Assembly (NCBI GenBank): GCA_014879835.1
Contig: JACSRJ010000178.1
Location: forward strand, 1 to 48,009
Direction: 5' to 3'
From: Anaerolinea sp.
GTDB taxonomy: Bacteria; Chloroflexota; Anaerolineae; Aggregatilineales; UBA2796
DNA: 48,009 nt
Positions 1-8,947 of the stretch are shown one piece after another. Within the stretch, counting starts at the first letter, position 1; each line of letters opens with the position of its first letter. The position numbers and the translations under genes were made by a program. The notes under the pieces are model-generated. The model saw nothing but the letters and a program-made list of their open reading frames with translations. It ran no database searches and was not told the DNA's origin.

Positions 1-144
1 CAGGATGACCACGCCCACCACCCCAAACAGGGTGAGGATCAACATCGCGCTGATCAGTCCGCGCTGGCGCATTTGTCTTTGATGGAGACGGCGCTGACGG
101 CGTCGGCGGATGGTTAAACGATCATGACGGGCATTGGTCGCCAC
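1..144 (-). CDS. N-terminus of a membrane-anchored protein (cut by left window edge)
   Basis: A reading frame opens with GTG at 144-142 and runs off the left edge, giving 48 codons. The start is supported by a GGAAGAGGTG ribosome-binding site four bases upstream. Residues 2-32 are very basic, with runs of Arg such as IRRRRQRRL, and are followed by a hydrophobic stretch (about residues 33-48, with MLILTLFGVVGVV) that looks like a membrane segment. A basic cytoplasmic tail before one N-terminal anchor is typical of type II membrane proteins, such as penicillin-binding proteins and LytR-type enzymes. The catalytic part lies outside the window, so no function is assigned. It lies downstream of the GT2 gene on the same strand. 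Confidence 0.6.
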   Translation of the reverse strand, partial: MATNARHDRLTIRRRRQRRLHQRQMRQRGLISAMLILTLFGVVGVVIL

Positions 145-231
145 TCAGCACCTCTTCCCAGATGAAAGTACGACAATTTGAATGTGTGCGCAGAGTCAAA
201 GGGTGACAAAAAGGCATTTGAGGGTATCCGC

Positions 232-253
232 TGCCCTCACCGGGGTGAGGGCA
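232..253 (-). terminator. Hairpin, possible terminator of the GT2 gene
   Basis: A perfect 9-bp inverted repeat, TGCCCTCAC / GTGAGGGCA, encloses a CGGG loop. It lies 22 bases past the stop of the minus-strand glycosyltransferase gene. On the minus strand a run of five T follows about 20 bases later, so it is not a canonical intrinsic terminator. Confidence 0.4.
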
Positions 254-275
254 AAGCCGATCAAGGTTCAAGGGG

Positions 276-1847
276 CTAGACCTTACGTGCTACCTTGTAC
301 TCCAGCGGGACTCCAAGCATGAGCCGGGTTTGGGCCTCAATGACAGGCAGGGCCACTAAGATCAGCACGAGGAAACCAAGGATCACAAAACTGGATAAGG
401 TCATGCCTATATCAACCAGCGTTACGGCACGGGGACGGGGTGGGCGCATCTTCAGGTCGATCAGGTAAAACAGGATACCCACCGTGATCACCATCAGTAG
501 GGACATTTGAATGAGCAGGAATTCAGGCGCAAAAAAGCGCTCTGAGAACAGTTTAGGGTTGAGCACCAGAGGAAGCTGTGTGCCCACGGTCATGATCACC
601 CAGCCCGCGCCTGCCATCAGGTTATCGTGCGAGACCCGCAGCAGCACCCGCAGCGCCCGATGCAGCGGAATCGGCTTTTCGACCATGCGTTTAATGGTGT
701 AGCCAATCTCCTTTGCGCCCCATGCGTGACGAAGGGTCTGGGTATAACGATTACGGCAGGATTCAAGAAAGGTATCCCCCGTAACCGAACAGGCCGAAAA
801 AGGTAGGTAAATGGGCGCAAATTCGAGCAGTCCTTGTCGCCCGAAGTAGCACTTGATGAACATGTGCCAATCCTCGGCGATCACGTTTGCGTCCCAGAAA
901 CCCACATCAGCAGCAAGGCGCATCCCCAGTGAATAGGTAGACATGGGCAGCGCTTGCCACCATGACCCTGACATGTAGGCCAGTTCCCATGCAGCCGAAT
1001 AGGCTTGAACAATGGCCAGTGAGGGATGGACATCCCACACATTCCCATTGTAACGAATGGGAGCCTGCCAGATCGCCATGTGCCGTTTAGGCGAGACTGC
1101 AAATAGACAGTTTAGACATTCTAGGTAGTGAACATGTAGGATCGAATCGGCATCACCCACCGTCACCACCGTCTGGTCGAGCGAAATTCCCATCTCATCC
1201 ACCAGTGTTTTGGCCACATGGCGGGCCGACCACGCCACATTGGATGATTTCCCTGCCACCTCACCCGCGATGCCTTTGGGGTGGAGGGTTGGGAGAATGC
1301 TCAAAAATTGATTCTCAAATTCAGCGCGAAGGGTAGCAGCAGTGCTAGCCGCATTGGGATCGCCCGCTTCCATTGCCAGCGCTACAATGATCTGGTTTCG
1401 GGCGAGTGGTGAAGCAGCGAGCCGGGTAAGTGTTCCCCGCAGCACACTGAGTTCTTCTTTATAGTTGGGGATGATGATCACATGCCGAACCTGCTCCCAC
1501 GCGAGGCTGTGAGCAGTTTTACGGCGTTCATATTCTGCCCGCCAGTCGGTGCGTTCCCATTGGCGAATGCGGCGCAGCCCCATGAGATTGGCGGTAGCAG
1601 CCATGAGCATTCGCACGGCCATATAGGCGCCGATCAAAGCTCCGACAGTCACCACGGGAATAGGCGCATAGACTGCACCCACACTGACAAGGATTAAACT
1701 GACCCAAACCAAAAAGCCCGGAATCCCATCCAAGATGCGTTCCCCCGGAGCAGCAGGAGGAGGCGCGTCGACTCGTGTAGTGCGCTTAAAGCCTCGTTTT
1801 ACGCCGAGCGCCAAGCCTCGCCGATTGCCACTTGATCCGAAAGTCAA
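276..1847 (-). CDS. Membrane-associated family 2 glycosyltransferase
   Basis: GT2-type transferase of about 523 residues, predicted to add a sugar to a lipid- or polymer-linked acceptor at the inner membrane. Two hydrophobic segments lie in the first 80 residues, and about three more are at the C-terminus. Between them is a GT-A domain with the opening strand and acidic pair (IIIPNYKEE), a DAD metal/nucleotide motif in VGDADSILH, the catalytic acidic motif AEDWHMF, and a QTLRHAWG segment that resembles the (Q/R)xxRW motif of processive enzymes. The frame is open up to a GTG at 1886. I prefer TTG at 1847 because GGAGGT stands six bases before it. The candidate promoter at 1887-1914 would start transcription too late for the upstream GTG. 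Substrate unknown. Confidence 0.8.
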   Translation of the reverse strand: MTFGSSGNRRGLALGVKRGFKRTTRVDAPPPAAPGERILDGIPGFLVWVSLILVSVGAVYAPIPVVTVGALIGAYMAVRMLMAATANLMGLRRIRQWERTDWRAEYERRKTAHSLAWEQVRHVIIIPNYKEELSVLRGTLTRLAASPLARNQIIVALAMEAGDPNAASTAATLRAEFENQFLSILPTLHPKGIAGEVAGKSSNVAWSARHVAKTLVDEMGISLDQTVVTVGDADSILHVHYLECLNCLFAVSPKRHMAIWQAPIRYNGNVWDVHPSLAIVQAYSAAWELAYMSGSWWQALPMSTYSLGMRLAADVGFWDANVIAEDWHMFIKCYFGRQGLLEFAPIYLPFSACSVTGDTFLESCRNRYTQTLRHAWGAKEIGYTIKRMVEKPIPLHRALRVLLRVSHDNLMAGAGWVIMTVGTQLPLVLNPKLFSERFFAPEFLLIQMSLLMVITVGILFYLIDLKMRPPRPRAVTLVDIGMTLSSFVILGFLVLILVALPVIEAQTRLMLGVPLEYKVARKV

Positions 1848-1886
1848 GATGAGACCTCCATGATAAATCCCAGAGTAGGGTAGCAC

Positions 1887-1914
1887 AGTTTACGATCTTA
1901 AGCAATTGTGACAA
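1887..1914 (-). promoter_or_regulatory. Candidate sigma-70 promoter of the GT2 gene
   Basis: On the minus strand, TTGTCA (1914-1909) is followed after 16 bases by TAAACT (1892-1887). Transcription from here would begin near 1880 and gives a leader of about 30 bases before the TTG start. The spacing is slightly short and the -10 is imperfect. The rest of the 1848-2118 gap must also hold the divergent mutS promoter; a TACAAT box at 2075-2080 is a possible -10, but no good -35 goes with it. Confidence 0.35.
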
Positions 1915-2118
1915 GCTGACAGGCTGAGGTTTTTCCTCTTATGAAGCCGAATTGTGAGGGTAACCAGACTTGCTGTTTCGTACCCGCCTCTTTTACCCTC
2001 ATGGTAACCCTTCACCTTTATAGAGAAGGATAGAAACGTACAAGACAGCCCTAGAGCCGTGAGGTGTTCTGCACTACAATTATGCGGTGTTGATCGGATG
2101 GTTTCGGCAGGATGACGG

Positions 2119-4761
2119 ATGAACGACGATCTCAGCCCGATGCGCCAGCAGTATCTGGACATTAAGGCCCAGTATCCTGATAAAATTCTGTTGTTTCGTT
2201 TAGGGGACTTCTACGAGGCGTTTGATGCCGATGCGGAGATTGTCGCCCGTGAACTCGATATTGTCCTCACTGCCCGCTCCAACAAGGGCGGCAAAATCCC
2301 AATGGCGGGTGTACCTCACCACAGTGTAGATAGTTATATTGCCCGCTTGGTGGAGCGCGGCTACCATGTGGTCGTGGCAGATCAAATGGAGCCGCCGGGC
2401 AAAAAGTTAGTGCGCCGTGATGTGACCAGAGTGATCACACCGGGGACGGTCGTTGCACCTGAAATGCTCGAACAGCGTCGCAACAATTACTTGCTAGCGC
2501 TCTGCCCCGAAACCGGTCGTGATGGCAACTGGCAACGGGTAGGTTTGGCATATGTGGACATCACCACTGGGGAATTCGCCCTCACCCAAATTGAAGGCAA
2601 AGACCCTAAAACCGGAAGCGGTGCCGAAGCACCTGTGTCCGTTCTAGAAGAGTTGGCACGGCTTGCCCCCCGTGAAGTGCTGATCCCGCGCCAATGGGCC
2701 GATCAGGGGATTTCTTTACCCAATGGGGCGTTTTTGACCCCTCGTCCGGATCATACTTTTGGTGGTGCCCTCACCCACCAAACCCTACTTGATCATTTTG
2801 AGGTGAGGACGCTGGATGGCTTTGGGGTGGGCGACAAACCACTGGCCGTAAGCGCCGCTGGGGTGCTGATCCAGTACCTACGCGAGACCCACAAAACCAG
2901 CCTGCCTCAACTGACGGGGATGCATTATTATGACACTTCGGGCTATATGGTGTTGGACGCCAATACCCGACGCAACCTCGAACTCACCGAGACCATCCGA
3001 GGCGGCAAAGCGCGGGGATCGTTGTTGAGTATTTTGGATCAGACCACCACCCCAATGGGTGGGCGTCTGCTGCGCGCTTGGATCAACCAACCGCTGCTCG
3101 ACCGATCCCGTCTCACTGCCCGCCTTGATGCCGTTGATGCCCTTTATCAGGAAGGACGGCGTCGGGCAGAAGTCTTTGAAGCCCTCAAGCCTGTCTCTGA
3201 CATTGAGCGACTGACCAACCGGGTGTTGGCTGGGATCGCCGCCCCCCGCGACCTGTTGGCTTTGCGGGCAAGCCTAGAGAGCATTCCAGCCCTACATCGG
3301 GCGATCCTCGATGTACCCGCACTGGCTGGACTTCGGGATCGCCTCGACTCCTGCCGGGAAGGGATCGATCTAATCAACGCTGCGATCAGTGATGATCCTC
3401 CTAATATCCTCAATGAGCGCATTGGGGTGATTCGCCCCGGTTACAGCCCTGAACTCGATGAGGTGATGCACAACACCCGCCACGCCCGCGAGTGGATCAG
3501 CGGACTAGAAGCAATAGAGCGCGAACGCAGCGGGATCAAATCGCTCAAAGTAGGTTTCAACAAAGTCTTTGGTTACTACATCGAAGTGAGTCAGGTGAAT
3601 GCCGCTAAAGTCCCGCCTGACTACATCCGCAAACAAACCCTGACCAATGCGGAACGCTTCATCACCCCAGAGCTGAAAGAATACGAGACGCTGGTGCTGA
3701 ATGCCGAAGAACGGATGTTGGATATTGAGACGCGGCTTTTTAAGGAAGTGTGCGCCCAACTATCGACTCTGTCCGATAGACTGCTCAAAACGGCGCGGGC
3801 AGTTGCTCACCTCGATGTTTTTGCGAGTCTGGCAGAGGTAGCCGCACGCGAAGGGTACTGCCGTCCCCAGATCACCGGGGAGGATATGCTGGCGATCCGG
3901 GGTGGGCGTCATCCGGTGGTTGAAAAGCTGCTGGTTGGGGAGCGCTACATCCCTAATGATCACTATTTTGACCCGGAACAGCGCATCCACCTGATCACGG
4001 GGCCAAACATGTCGGGCAAGTCTACCGCGATCCGGCAGGTGGCCGTGATCACCTTGATGGCTCAGATCGGCAGTTTTGTGCCTGCTGATGAAGCCAAGAT
4101 CGGGATTGTGGATCGAATCTTCACCCGGATTGGGGCACAGGACGAGATTCACGCGGGGCGCTCTACCTTTATGGTGGAGATGACCGAAACGGCGGCGCTG
4201 CTGAGCGCGGCCACCCCGCGCTCGCTGCTGATTCTGGATGAGATTGGGCGTGGTACCAGCACTTATGATGGGCTGGCCATTGCCCGCGCCGTGATCGAGT
4301 TCATCCACAATAATCCACGGCTCAACGCCAAAACCCTCTTTGCCACCCACTACCACGAACTAACCGAATTGGAGAACATCCTGCCTCGTGTCCGTAACTA
4401 CAATGTCGCGGTAATCGAAGAAGGCGACCATGTGGTGTTTCTGCATAAACTTCAATCGGGGGGGGCAGATCGCAGTTATGGCATTCATGTGGCCCAGTTG
4501 GCGGGCATCCCCAAAGCGGTGGTCACCCGCGCTACTGAGATCCTGCATGATCTGGAGGCGGGTCGAAGCGATTTTTCGCTGGCGGTGATGCGCCCAGCAC
4601 CCCGCGCCAAAGGCGTCCCAGAGGGGCAGCTTTCGATGTTCCCTAAGCCTGACAGTGTACTGGTGGACGCGATCAAAAAGCTGCGGGTGGAGGAGATGAG
4701 TCCGCTGGAGGCAATGACCAAGTTGTACGAACTTCAGCGCCTAGCACGTGAGTTGGATTGA
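2119..4761 (+). CDS. mutS: DNA mismatch repair protein MutS
   Basis: Full-length MutS of 880 residues. It binds base mismatches and small loops and, with ATP, recruits MutL to start strand-specific repair. The N-terminal mismatch-recognition domain has the intercalating Phe and its Glu partner in GDFYEAF (F31, E33). The connector, lever and clamp domains follow. The C-terminal ABC-type ATPase begins near residue 620 with Walker A GPNMSGKST (about 628-636), Walker B ILDEIGRGTS and the FATHYHEL motif. A dimerisation tail closes the protein. The ATG is preceded by AGGA at six bases. It leads a plus-strand group with the mutase and methyltransferase, though 103 bases separate it from the mutase. 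No mutL is in the window. Confidence 0.98.
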   Translation: MNDDLSPMRQQYLDIKAQYPDKILLFRLGDFYEAFDADAEIVARELDIVLTARSNKGGKIPMAGVPHHSVDSYIARLVERGYHVVVADQMEPPGKKLVRRDVTRVITPGTVVAPEMLEQRRNNYLLALCPETGRDGNWQRVGLAYVDITTGEFALTQIEGKDPKTGSGAEAPVSVLEELARLAPREVLIPRQWADQGISLPNGAFLTPRPDHTFGGALTHQTLLDHFEVRTLDGFGVGDKPLAVSAAGVLIQYLRETHKTSLPQLTGMHYYDTSGYMVLDANTRRNLELTETIRGGKARGSLLSILDQTTTPMGGRLLRAWINQPLLDRSRLTARLDAVDALYQEGRRRAEVFEALKPVSDIERLTNRVLAGIAAPRDLLALRASLESIPALHRAILDVPALAGLRDRLDSCREGIDLINAAISDDPPNILNERIGVIRPGYSPELDEVMHNTRHAREWISGLEAIERERSGIKSLKVGFNKVFGYYIEVSQVNAAKVPPDYIRKQTLTNAERFITPELKEYETLVLNAEERMLDIETRLFKEVCAQLSTLSDRLLKTARAVAHLDVFASLAEVAAREGYCRPQITGEDMLAIRGGRHPVVEKLLVGERYIPNDHYFDPEQRIHLITGPNMSGKSTAIRQVAVITLMAQIGSFVPADEAKIGIVDRIFTRIGAQDEIHAGRSTFMVEMTETAALLSAATPRSLLILDEIGRGTSTYDGLAIARAVIEFIHNNPRLNAKTLFATHYHELTELENILPRVRNYNVAVIEEGDHVVFLHKLQSGGADRSYGIHVAQLAGIPKAVVTRATEILHDLEAGRSDFSLAVMRPAPRAKGVPEGQLSMFPKPDSVLVDAIKKLRVEEMSPLEAMTKLYELQRLARELD

Positions 4762-4864
4762 TGAAAGCAAGGAGCTTCATCACCCTAAAAAAGTGATCCT
4801 CGCCCCGCGTCAAAGCCCTCAGAGGTAGGTACACTATGGTTACTGAAGTGAGGAAATGTAAAGT

Positions 4865-6544
4865 ATGACCGACTCAAAAACATCTATGTCTTCCATTGAA
4901 GCGAAGGAACGATGGGAGCAAACCACCTTAAAACCGACTCTGGGCAAAGTCCCCGAACGTGCGCCCGGTTTTTACACCTCGTCCGGCATTCCCATTGATC
5001 GTTTGTACATCCCCACTGACGGGGATGATATGGTCTATGTCCAGCAGTTGGGTTTCCCCGGAGACTATCCCTTCACACGCGGTATTCAGCCAACCATGTA
5101 CCGCAGCCGCTTCTGGACGATGCGCCAGTATGCGGGTTACGCTACCGCCGAGGAGTCCAACGCCCGTTATCGTTTCCTGCTTCAACAGGGGCAGAGTGGG
5201 CTTTCAGTGGCCTTTGACCTGCCTACTCAGATCGGTTATGACGCGGATGATCCGATGGCCTTGGGCGAAGTTGGTAAAGTTGGGGTGAGCATCTCCAGCA
5301 TTCAGGACATGGCCCAGTTGTTTGACCAGATTCCGCTGGATCAGGTCAGCACTTCCATGACCATCAATGCTCCCGCGACGGTGTTATTGGCACTGTATAT
5401 CGCGGTGGGACGGCGTCAGGGGGTGCCCGAAAACAAACTCCGGGGTACAGTGCAAAACGACATCCTGAAGGAGTATATTGCGAGGGGCACTTATATTTTC
5501 CCCCCTGAACCCAGTATGCGCCTGATCACCGATCTGTTCCGTTACTGCAAGACCAATGTGCCCCACTGGAACACGATCTCGATCAGCGGTTACCACATTC
5601 GGGAAGCCGGCAGCACCGCCGCACAGGAGATCGCCTTTACCTTAGCCAACGCCATCGCTTACGTTAAAGCCGCTATCGACTCCGGCATGGATGTGGATGA
5701 TTTTGCGCCCCAACTGTCCTTCTTTTTTAATGCTCACAACCAGTTTTTTGAAGAAGTGGCAAAGTTCCGGGCGGCCCGCCGCCTGTGGGCCCACATCATG
5801 CGGGAGCGTTTTGGGGCCACCAATGCCAAGTCGTGGCAGCTTCGTTTTCACACCCAGACGGGCGGCAGCACTCTCACCGCGCAGCAGCCGATCAATAATG
5901 TAGCCCGGGTCACCATTCAGGCTTTGGCGGCTGTTCTGGGCGGGACTCAGAGCTTGCACACCAACAGCCTTGATGAGGCCCTCGCCCTGCCCACCGAAAC
6001 AGCGGTGCAGGTGGCTCTACGGACCCAACAGATCATCGCTTACGAAAGTGGGGTCGCGGATACCATCGATCCAATGGCGGGCAGCTACTATGTGGAGAGT
6101 TTGACCGACGCCCTCGAAGCCAAGGCGAAGGAGTATCTCCAGCAGATTGACGATATGGGCGGAGCACTGGCGGCTATTGAAAGAGGCTATGTGCAGCAGG
6201 AGATTCAGGACGCGGCTTATGCTTATCAGCGGGCGGTCGAACATGGGGAACAGGTGATTGTGGGGGTCAACAAATTCACCGTGCGCGAAGAAGCGCCTAT
6301 CGCCACTATGCACGTTGATCCAGCCATTGAGCAGCAGCAGCGGGCACGCCTTGCGGCTCTGCGTGCGCAGCGCGATAACGCTAAGGTCAGCGAGATTCTG
6401 ACCCGGATAGAGACGGCTGCCAAAGGGACGGAACCACTCATGCCTCTCTTTGTCGAGGCCGTGGAGCGCGAAGCCACCCTCGGTGAAATCTGCAAGGTGC
6501 TGCGAAACGTCTTTGGCGAATATCGCCCCAATGTCTCCGTATAG
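4865..6544 (+). CDS. Methylmalonyl-CoA mutase, catalytic (large) subunit
   Basis: Adenosylcobalamin-dependent acyl-CoA mutase catalytic subunit of 559 residues. It would interconvert (R)-methylmalonyl-CoA and succinyl-CoA, linking propionate, odd-chain and branched-chain amino acid breakdown to the TCA cycle. Residues that separate methylmalonyl-CoA mutase from isobutyryl- and hydroxyisobutyryl-CoA mutases are present. Tyr89 is in RQYAGYAT and Arg207 in IARGTY; the related mutases carry other residues at these sites. His244 (SGYHIREAG) is also present. Numbering happens to match the Propionibacterium enzyme. The protein ends after the TIM-barrel domain, so the B12-binding domain must be a separate subunit, which is not in this window. 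A weak AGGA lies ten bases before the ATG. Confidence 0.93.
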   Translation: MTDSKTSMSSIEAKERWEQTTLKPTLGKVPERAPGFYTSSGIPIDRLYIPTDGDDMVYVQQLGFPGDYPFTRGIQPTMYRSRFWTMRQYAGYATAEESNARYRFLLQQGQSGLSVAFDLPTQIGYDADDPMALGEVGKVGVSISSIQDMAQLFDQIPLDQVSTSMTINAPATVLLALYIAVGRRQGVPENKLRGTVQNDILKEYIARGTYIFPPEPSMRLITDLFRYCKTNVPHWNTISISGYHIREAGSTAAQEIAFTLANAIAYVKAAIDSGMDVDDFAPQLSFFFNAHNQFFEEVAKFRAARRLWAHIMRERFGATNAKSWQLRFHTQTGGSTLTAQQPINNVARVTIQALAAVLGGTQSLHTNSLDEALALPTETAVQVALRTQQIIAYESGVADTIDPMAGSYYVESLTDALEAKAKEYLQQIDDMGGALAAIERGYVQQEIQDAAYAYQRAVEHGEQVIVGVNKFTVREEAPIATMHVDPAIEQQQRARLAALRAQRDNAKVSEILTRIETAAKGTEPLMPLFVEAVEREATLGEICKVLRNVFGEYRPNVSV

Positions 6545-6560
6545 CTCAACTTGAGGCGTC

Positions 6561-7049
6561 TTGAACCGCTTTGAGAGTCTCTTGAGGTATTTCCCCCATC
6601 CGGTACTCGTCCTCGACGCCGGATGTGGGGATTGTGATACGGCTCAGCAGTATCGCGGTCAGTGGGAAAAATCCGGCATTATCGGCTTGGATCAGGATTC
6701 GGATGGGCTAAAACGGGCCTTCCACCGTGAACCTTCTATTCATTGGCTGTGCGCTGATCTAACCCAACTCCCCTTTGCTCCCCACCCACAATTTGACCTG
6801 ATCCTTGCTCGTCACCCCAATGTGGATGGTGTCCCCAGCACGTGGGCGCGTTTTTTTGAGACCGTCCCTACCCTGCTGCTGCCCGGTGGACACTTGATTG
6901 TTACCACCTATTCGGCCCTTGAAAGCGATAAGGTGCGGCAGTGGCTTGCACCCGCCCCTAACCTTTTTGAAATTCCCATTGAAGGTCTGCCCCCATCCGA
7001 TCTGGTGGGGCATGATGCGTGGGTGCGGGTGTACTGCCGCAAACCATAA
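6561..7049 (+). CDS. Small class I SAM-dependent methyltransferase
   Basis: Protein of 162 residues with a Rossmann-type methyltransferase fold. The SAM-binding motif I is VLDAGCGDCD (about residues 17-26). An acidic residue follows strand 2 (IGLDQD), and motif II/III-like segments are CADLTQLPF and FDLILARHP. The LLPGGHLIVTTY strand is typical of family members. TTG is the likely start, with GAGG seven bases before it and only 16 bases after the mutase stop, so the two are probably cotranscribed. The protein is short for the family and has no obvious substrate-recognition insertion; the methyl acceptor cannot be told. It ends 12 bases from the convergent membrane-protein gene. Confidence 0.75.
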   Translation: MNRFESLLRYFPHPVLVLDAGCGDCDTAQQYRGQWEKSGIIGLDQDSDGLKRAFHREPSIHWLCADLTQLPFAPHPQFDLILARHPNVDGVPSTWARFFETVPTLLLPGGHLIVTTYSALESDKVRQWLAPAPNLFEIPIEGLPPSDLVGHDAWVRVYCRKP

Positions 7050-7061
7050 ACCAAAGCGCGC

Positions 7062-8939
7062 TTAGGGGCGCACCCGGAAAACCTGCGCACCCTCAAAATC
7101 GATGACCAACTCAAGGTAGGGCGCATCGGTCGGGACCTGATACAGCCCTTCTGAGAGTGGCGGACGCCAGCGGAACATCTGCTGAAGAAGCTCCGGTTTG
7201 ACCATGATCTGAGGCACGATCACGTAATCGACCCCATAACGGCGAAGCAGTTCTCCTAGCGCTGGATCATTGGGATTTTCCCAAAAGCGCAGCAGGGCTT
7301 TCTGCCGGGAGTCAACAGTTTCGGTGTGGCGAAAAAACGGCTGTGGGCGAAAGAAAACTGCCTCTCGTGCACTGATTACCGGAACCCAATCGCCTTCATG
7401 TGGCCCCGGATGGTTGAGGATCAGGGTATCACGGGGTGTGTTCTCACGAAGCCATGTCATGGCCTGCACATCGGCCTTAGAAGAGAATGCACCGTAAAGC
7501 TGAAGGGGGGTGTTTTTGCTGGCCACGGACAGCGATCCTGCCGCAGCCCCAAGGATCAGCACGATCCCACCGACCGCGCCCATCAAGGGTAAACTGATGC
7601 GGGTGAGCCAGCGTTCCCATGGTTCCCGCCCGATGCGTTCGGTAAGCCACAAAAAAGCATTGGCCCCAAAATACAGATAGGGGATGATCGGCCCATGCCA
7701 TGCCACACTAAAGGGGTAATCATATTTAAAAAGCGGCATCCATGGCATAATTGCCTTAAGGACGCCCACACTAGATAAATCCACCACCAACAGAAGCCAG
7801 CCAACCATGAGCAGATCAAAGGGATTGCGGCGGCGTAGAGCAAGGGCGATCCCACCGAGGGCAAAAGGGAGGATGGTCAAATGGTAGACAGTCGCAGTGA
7901 TCAAGTGGGACGAACTGATCTCAAAAGGTGAACTGATCTCCGAGGCTAAAAGGGGCAAAAGTTTGATCACCCACGGTGAAATCCCGATCAGGGCAAGGGC
8001 GGGAATGCCCACCGCCAAACCTAACCAGCGGCGTATGCTGGGGCGAGGATGGGCTGCCCACATGCTCACCAACCACGGTACATAGCCCACGATCAAGATC
8101 ACCGTCATATCGGGCTGGGCAAGGGGCACGCCGGCCAGACACACGGCCGCTGCCCAAAAATCCGCCCGTTTGCCCTCACGATGATAACGTAGGACAAAGG
8201 TCAGGAACGCTAGACTGAACACCAATCCCAGAAGGGCTGTGTAGTGCGAATCGAGAAAGGCGGTCATCAGTCCAGAACTGAGCAAGGCCGCTACCCCAAA
8301 GGCGATCCCGGTGCGTCGATTCTCACCCGGATCGATCTCGTTGCCTAGATCGTAGGCTACCCACACCAAAAGAATGCATAACACCACCCCCGCCCCAAAT
8401 TGGATAGTGTGTAGACCTGCATTCAGCCGCCCACCCAGATAGGCTACCAGTGCCGGGAATCCGGGCGAGTACAGGTATTCGATCTCTGGATGAAAGGGGG
8501 CAAGGGTGGTCAGGCTGCCGCTGTCACGCAGTGAGAGCGAAAGCAGCCCAAAGCCCTGAGCATCGGTATCCAGCGGCACCGGAAAGACCAGCGCGGGCAC
8601 AGTGAAAATCACCCCAACCAGCAGCAAAAAAGCCAGTTCACGAGGGCCGGGCCACCCTGCATAAACCCGTGTACCACCTTCTGCCTCTGCCCGGAACATA
8701 CCCGCTGAGAGTGTCCCAGTGAAGAAGATGCCCACGATGGCCGCGAACCACATATAGTCAATCACGAGGGTATCCCAGCCAAAAAGGGCTGCGATAAAGA
8801 TCGCCCCGGCAGTAATAAAAGCGAGGGTGAGCGCGCCGGCAAGCCCGATGCGCGGGCCATAGGTGGGCAGGGCAGGAGCAAGCATCGCCCCCGCCCCAAA
8901 AACCACCGAGGCGAACACAAAAATCACAAAGATCGGCAT
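7062..8939 (-). CDS. Large multi-spanning membrane protein, possible GT-C glycosyltransferase
   Basis: Protein of 625 residues with about ten or more hydrophobic segments and a soluble C-terminal region of about 150 residues. The layout, with an acidic loop after the early membrane segments (PLDTDAQGF) and a lumenal-type C-terminal domain, resembles GT-C enzymes of the GT39/ArnT superfamily, which use polyprenyl-phosphate sugars. I see no decisive motif, so the function is an inference. Other segments of note are YLYSPGFPALVAYL, and NHPGPHEGDWVPV near residue 510. It starts eight bases after the CorC gene stop, with GGAG 11 bases before the ATG inside that overlap zone, which suggests translation coupled to that gene. 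Confidence 0.6.
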   Translation of the reverse strand: MPIFVIFVFASVVFGAGAMLAPALPTYGPRIGLAGALTLAFITAGAIFIAALFGWDTLVIDYMWFAAIVGIFFTGTLSAGMFRAEAEGGTRVYAGWPGPRELAFLLLVGVIFTVPALVFPVPLDTDAQGFGLLSLSLRDSGSLTTLAPFHPEIEYLYSPGFPALVAYLGGRLNAGLHTIQFGAGVVLCILLVWVAYDLGNEIDPGENRRTGIAFGVAALLSSGLMTAFLDSHYTALLGLVFSLAFLTFVLRYHREGKRADFWAAAVCLAGVPLAQPDMTVILIVGYVPWLVSMWAAHPRPSIRRWLGLAVGIPALALIGISPWVIKLLPLLASEISSPFEISSSHLITATVYHLTILPFALGGIALALRRRNPFDLLMVGWLLLVVDLSSVGVLKAIMPWMPLFKYDYPFSVAWHGPIIPYLYFGANAFLWLTERIGREPWERWLTRISLPLMGAVGGIVLILGAAAGSLSVASKNTPLQLYGAFSSKADVQAMTWLRENTPRDTLILNHPGPHEGDWVPVISAREAVFFRPQPFFRHTETVDSRQKALLRFWENPNDPALGELLRRYGVDYVIVPQIMVKPELLQQMFRWRPPLSEGLYQVPTDAPYLELVIDFEGAQVFRVRP

Positions 8940-8947
8940 TGATGCCG

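Noticed and set aside
3760-4356. Minus-strand open frame of 198 codons inside mutS
   Set aside because: It lies wholly opposite the conserved MutS ATPase region and has no domain or ribosome-binding site.
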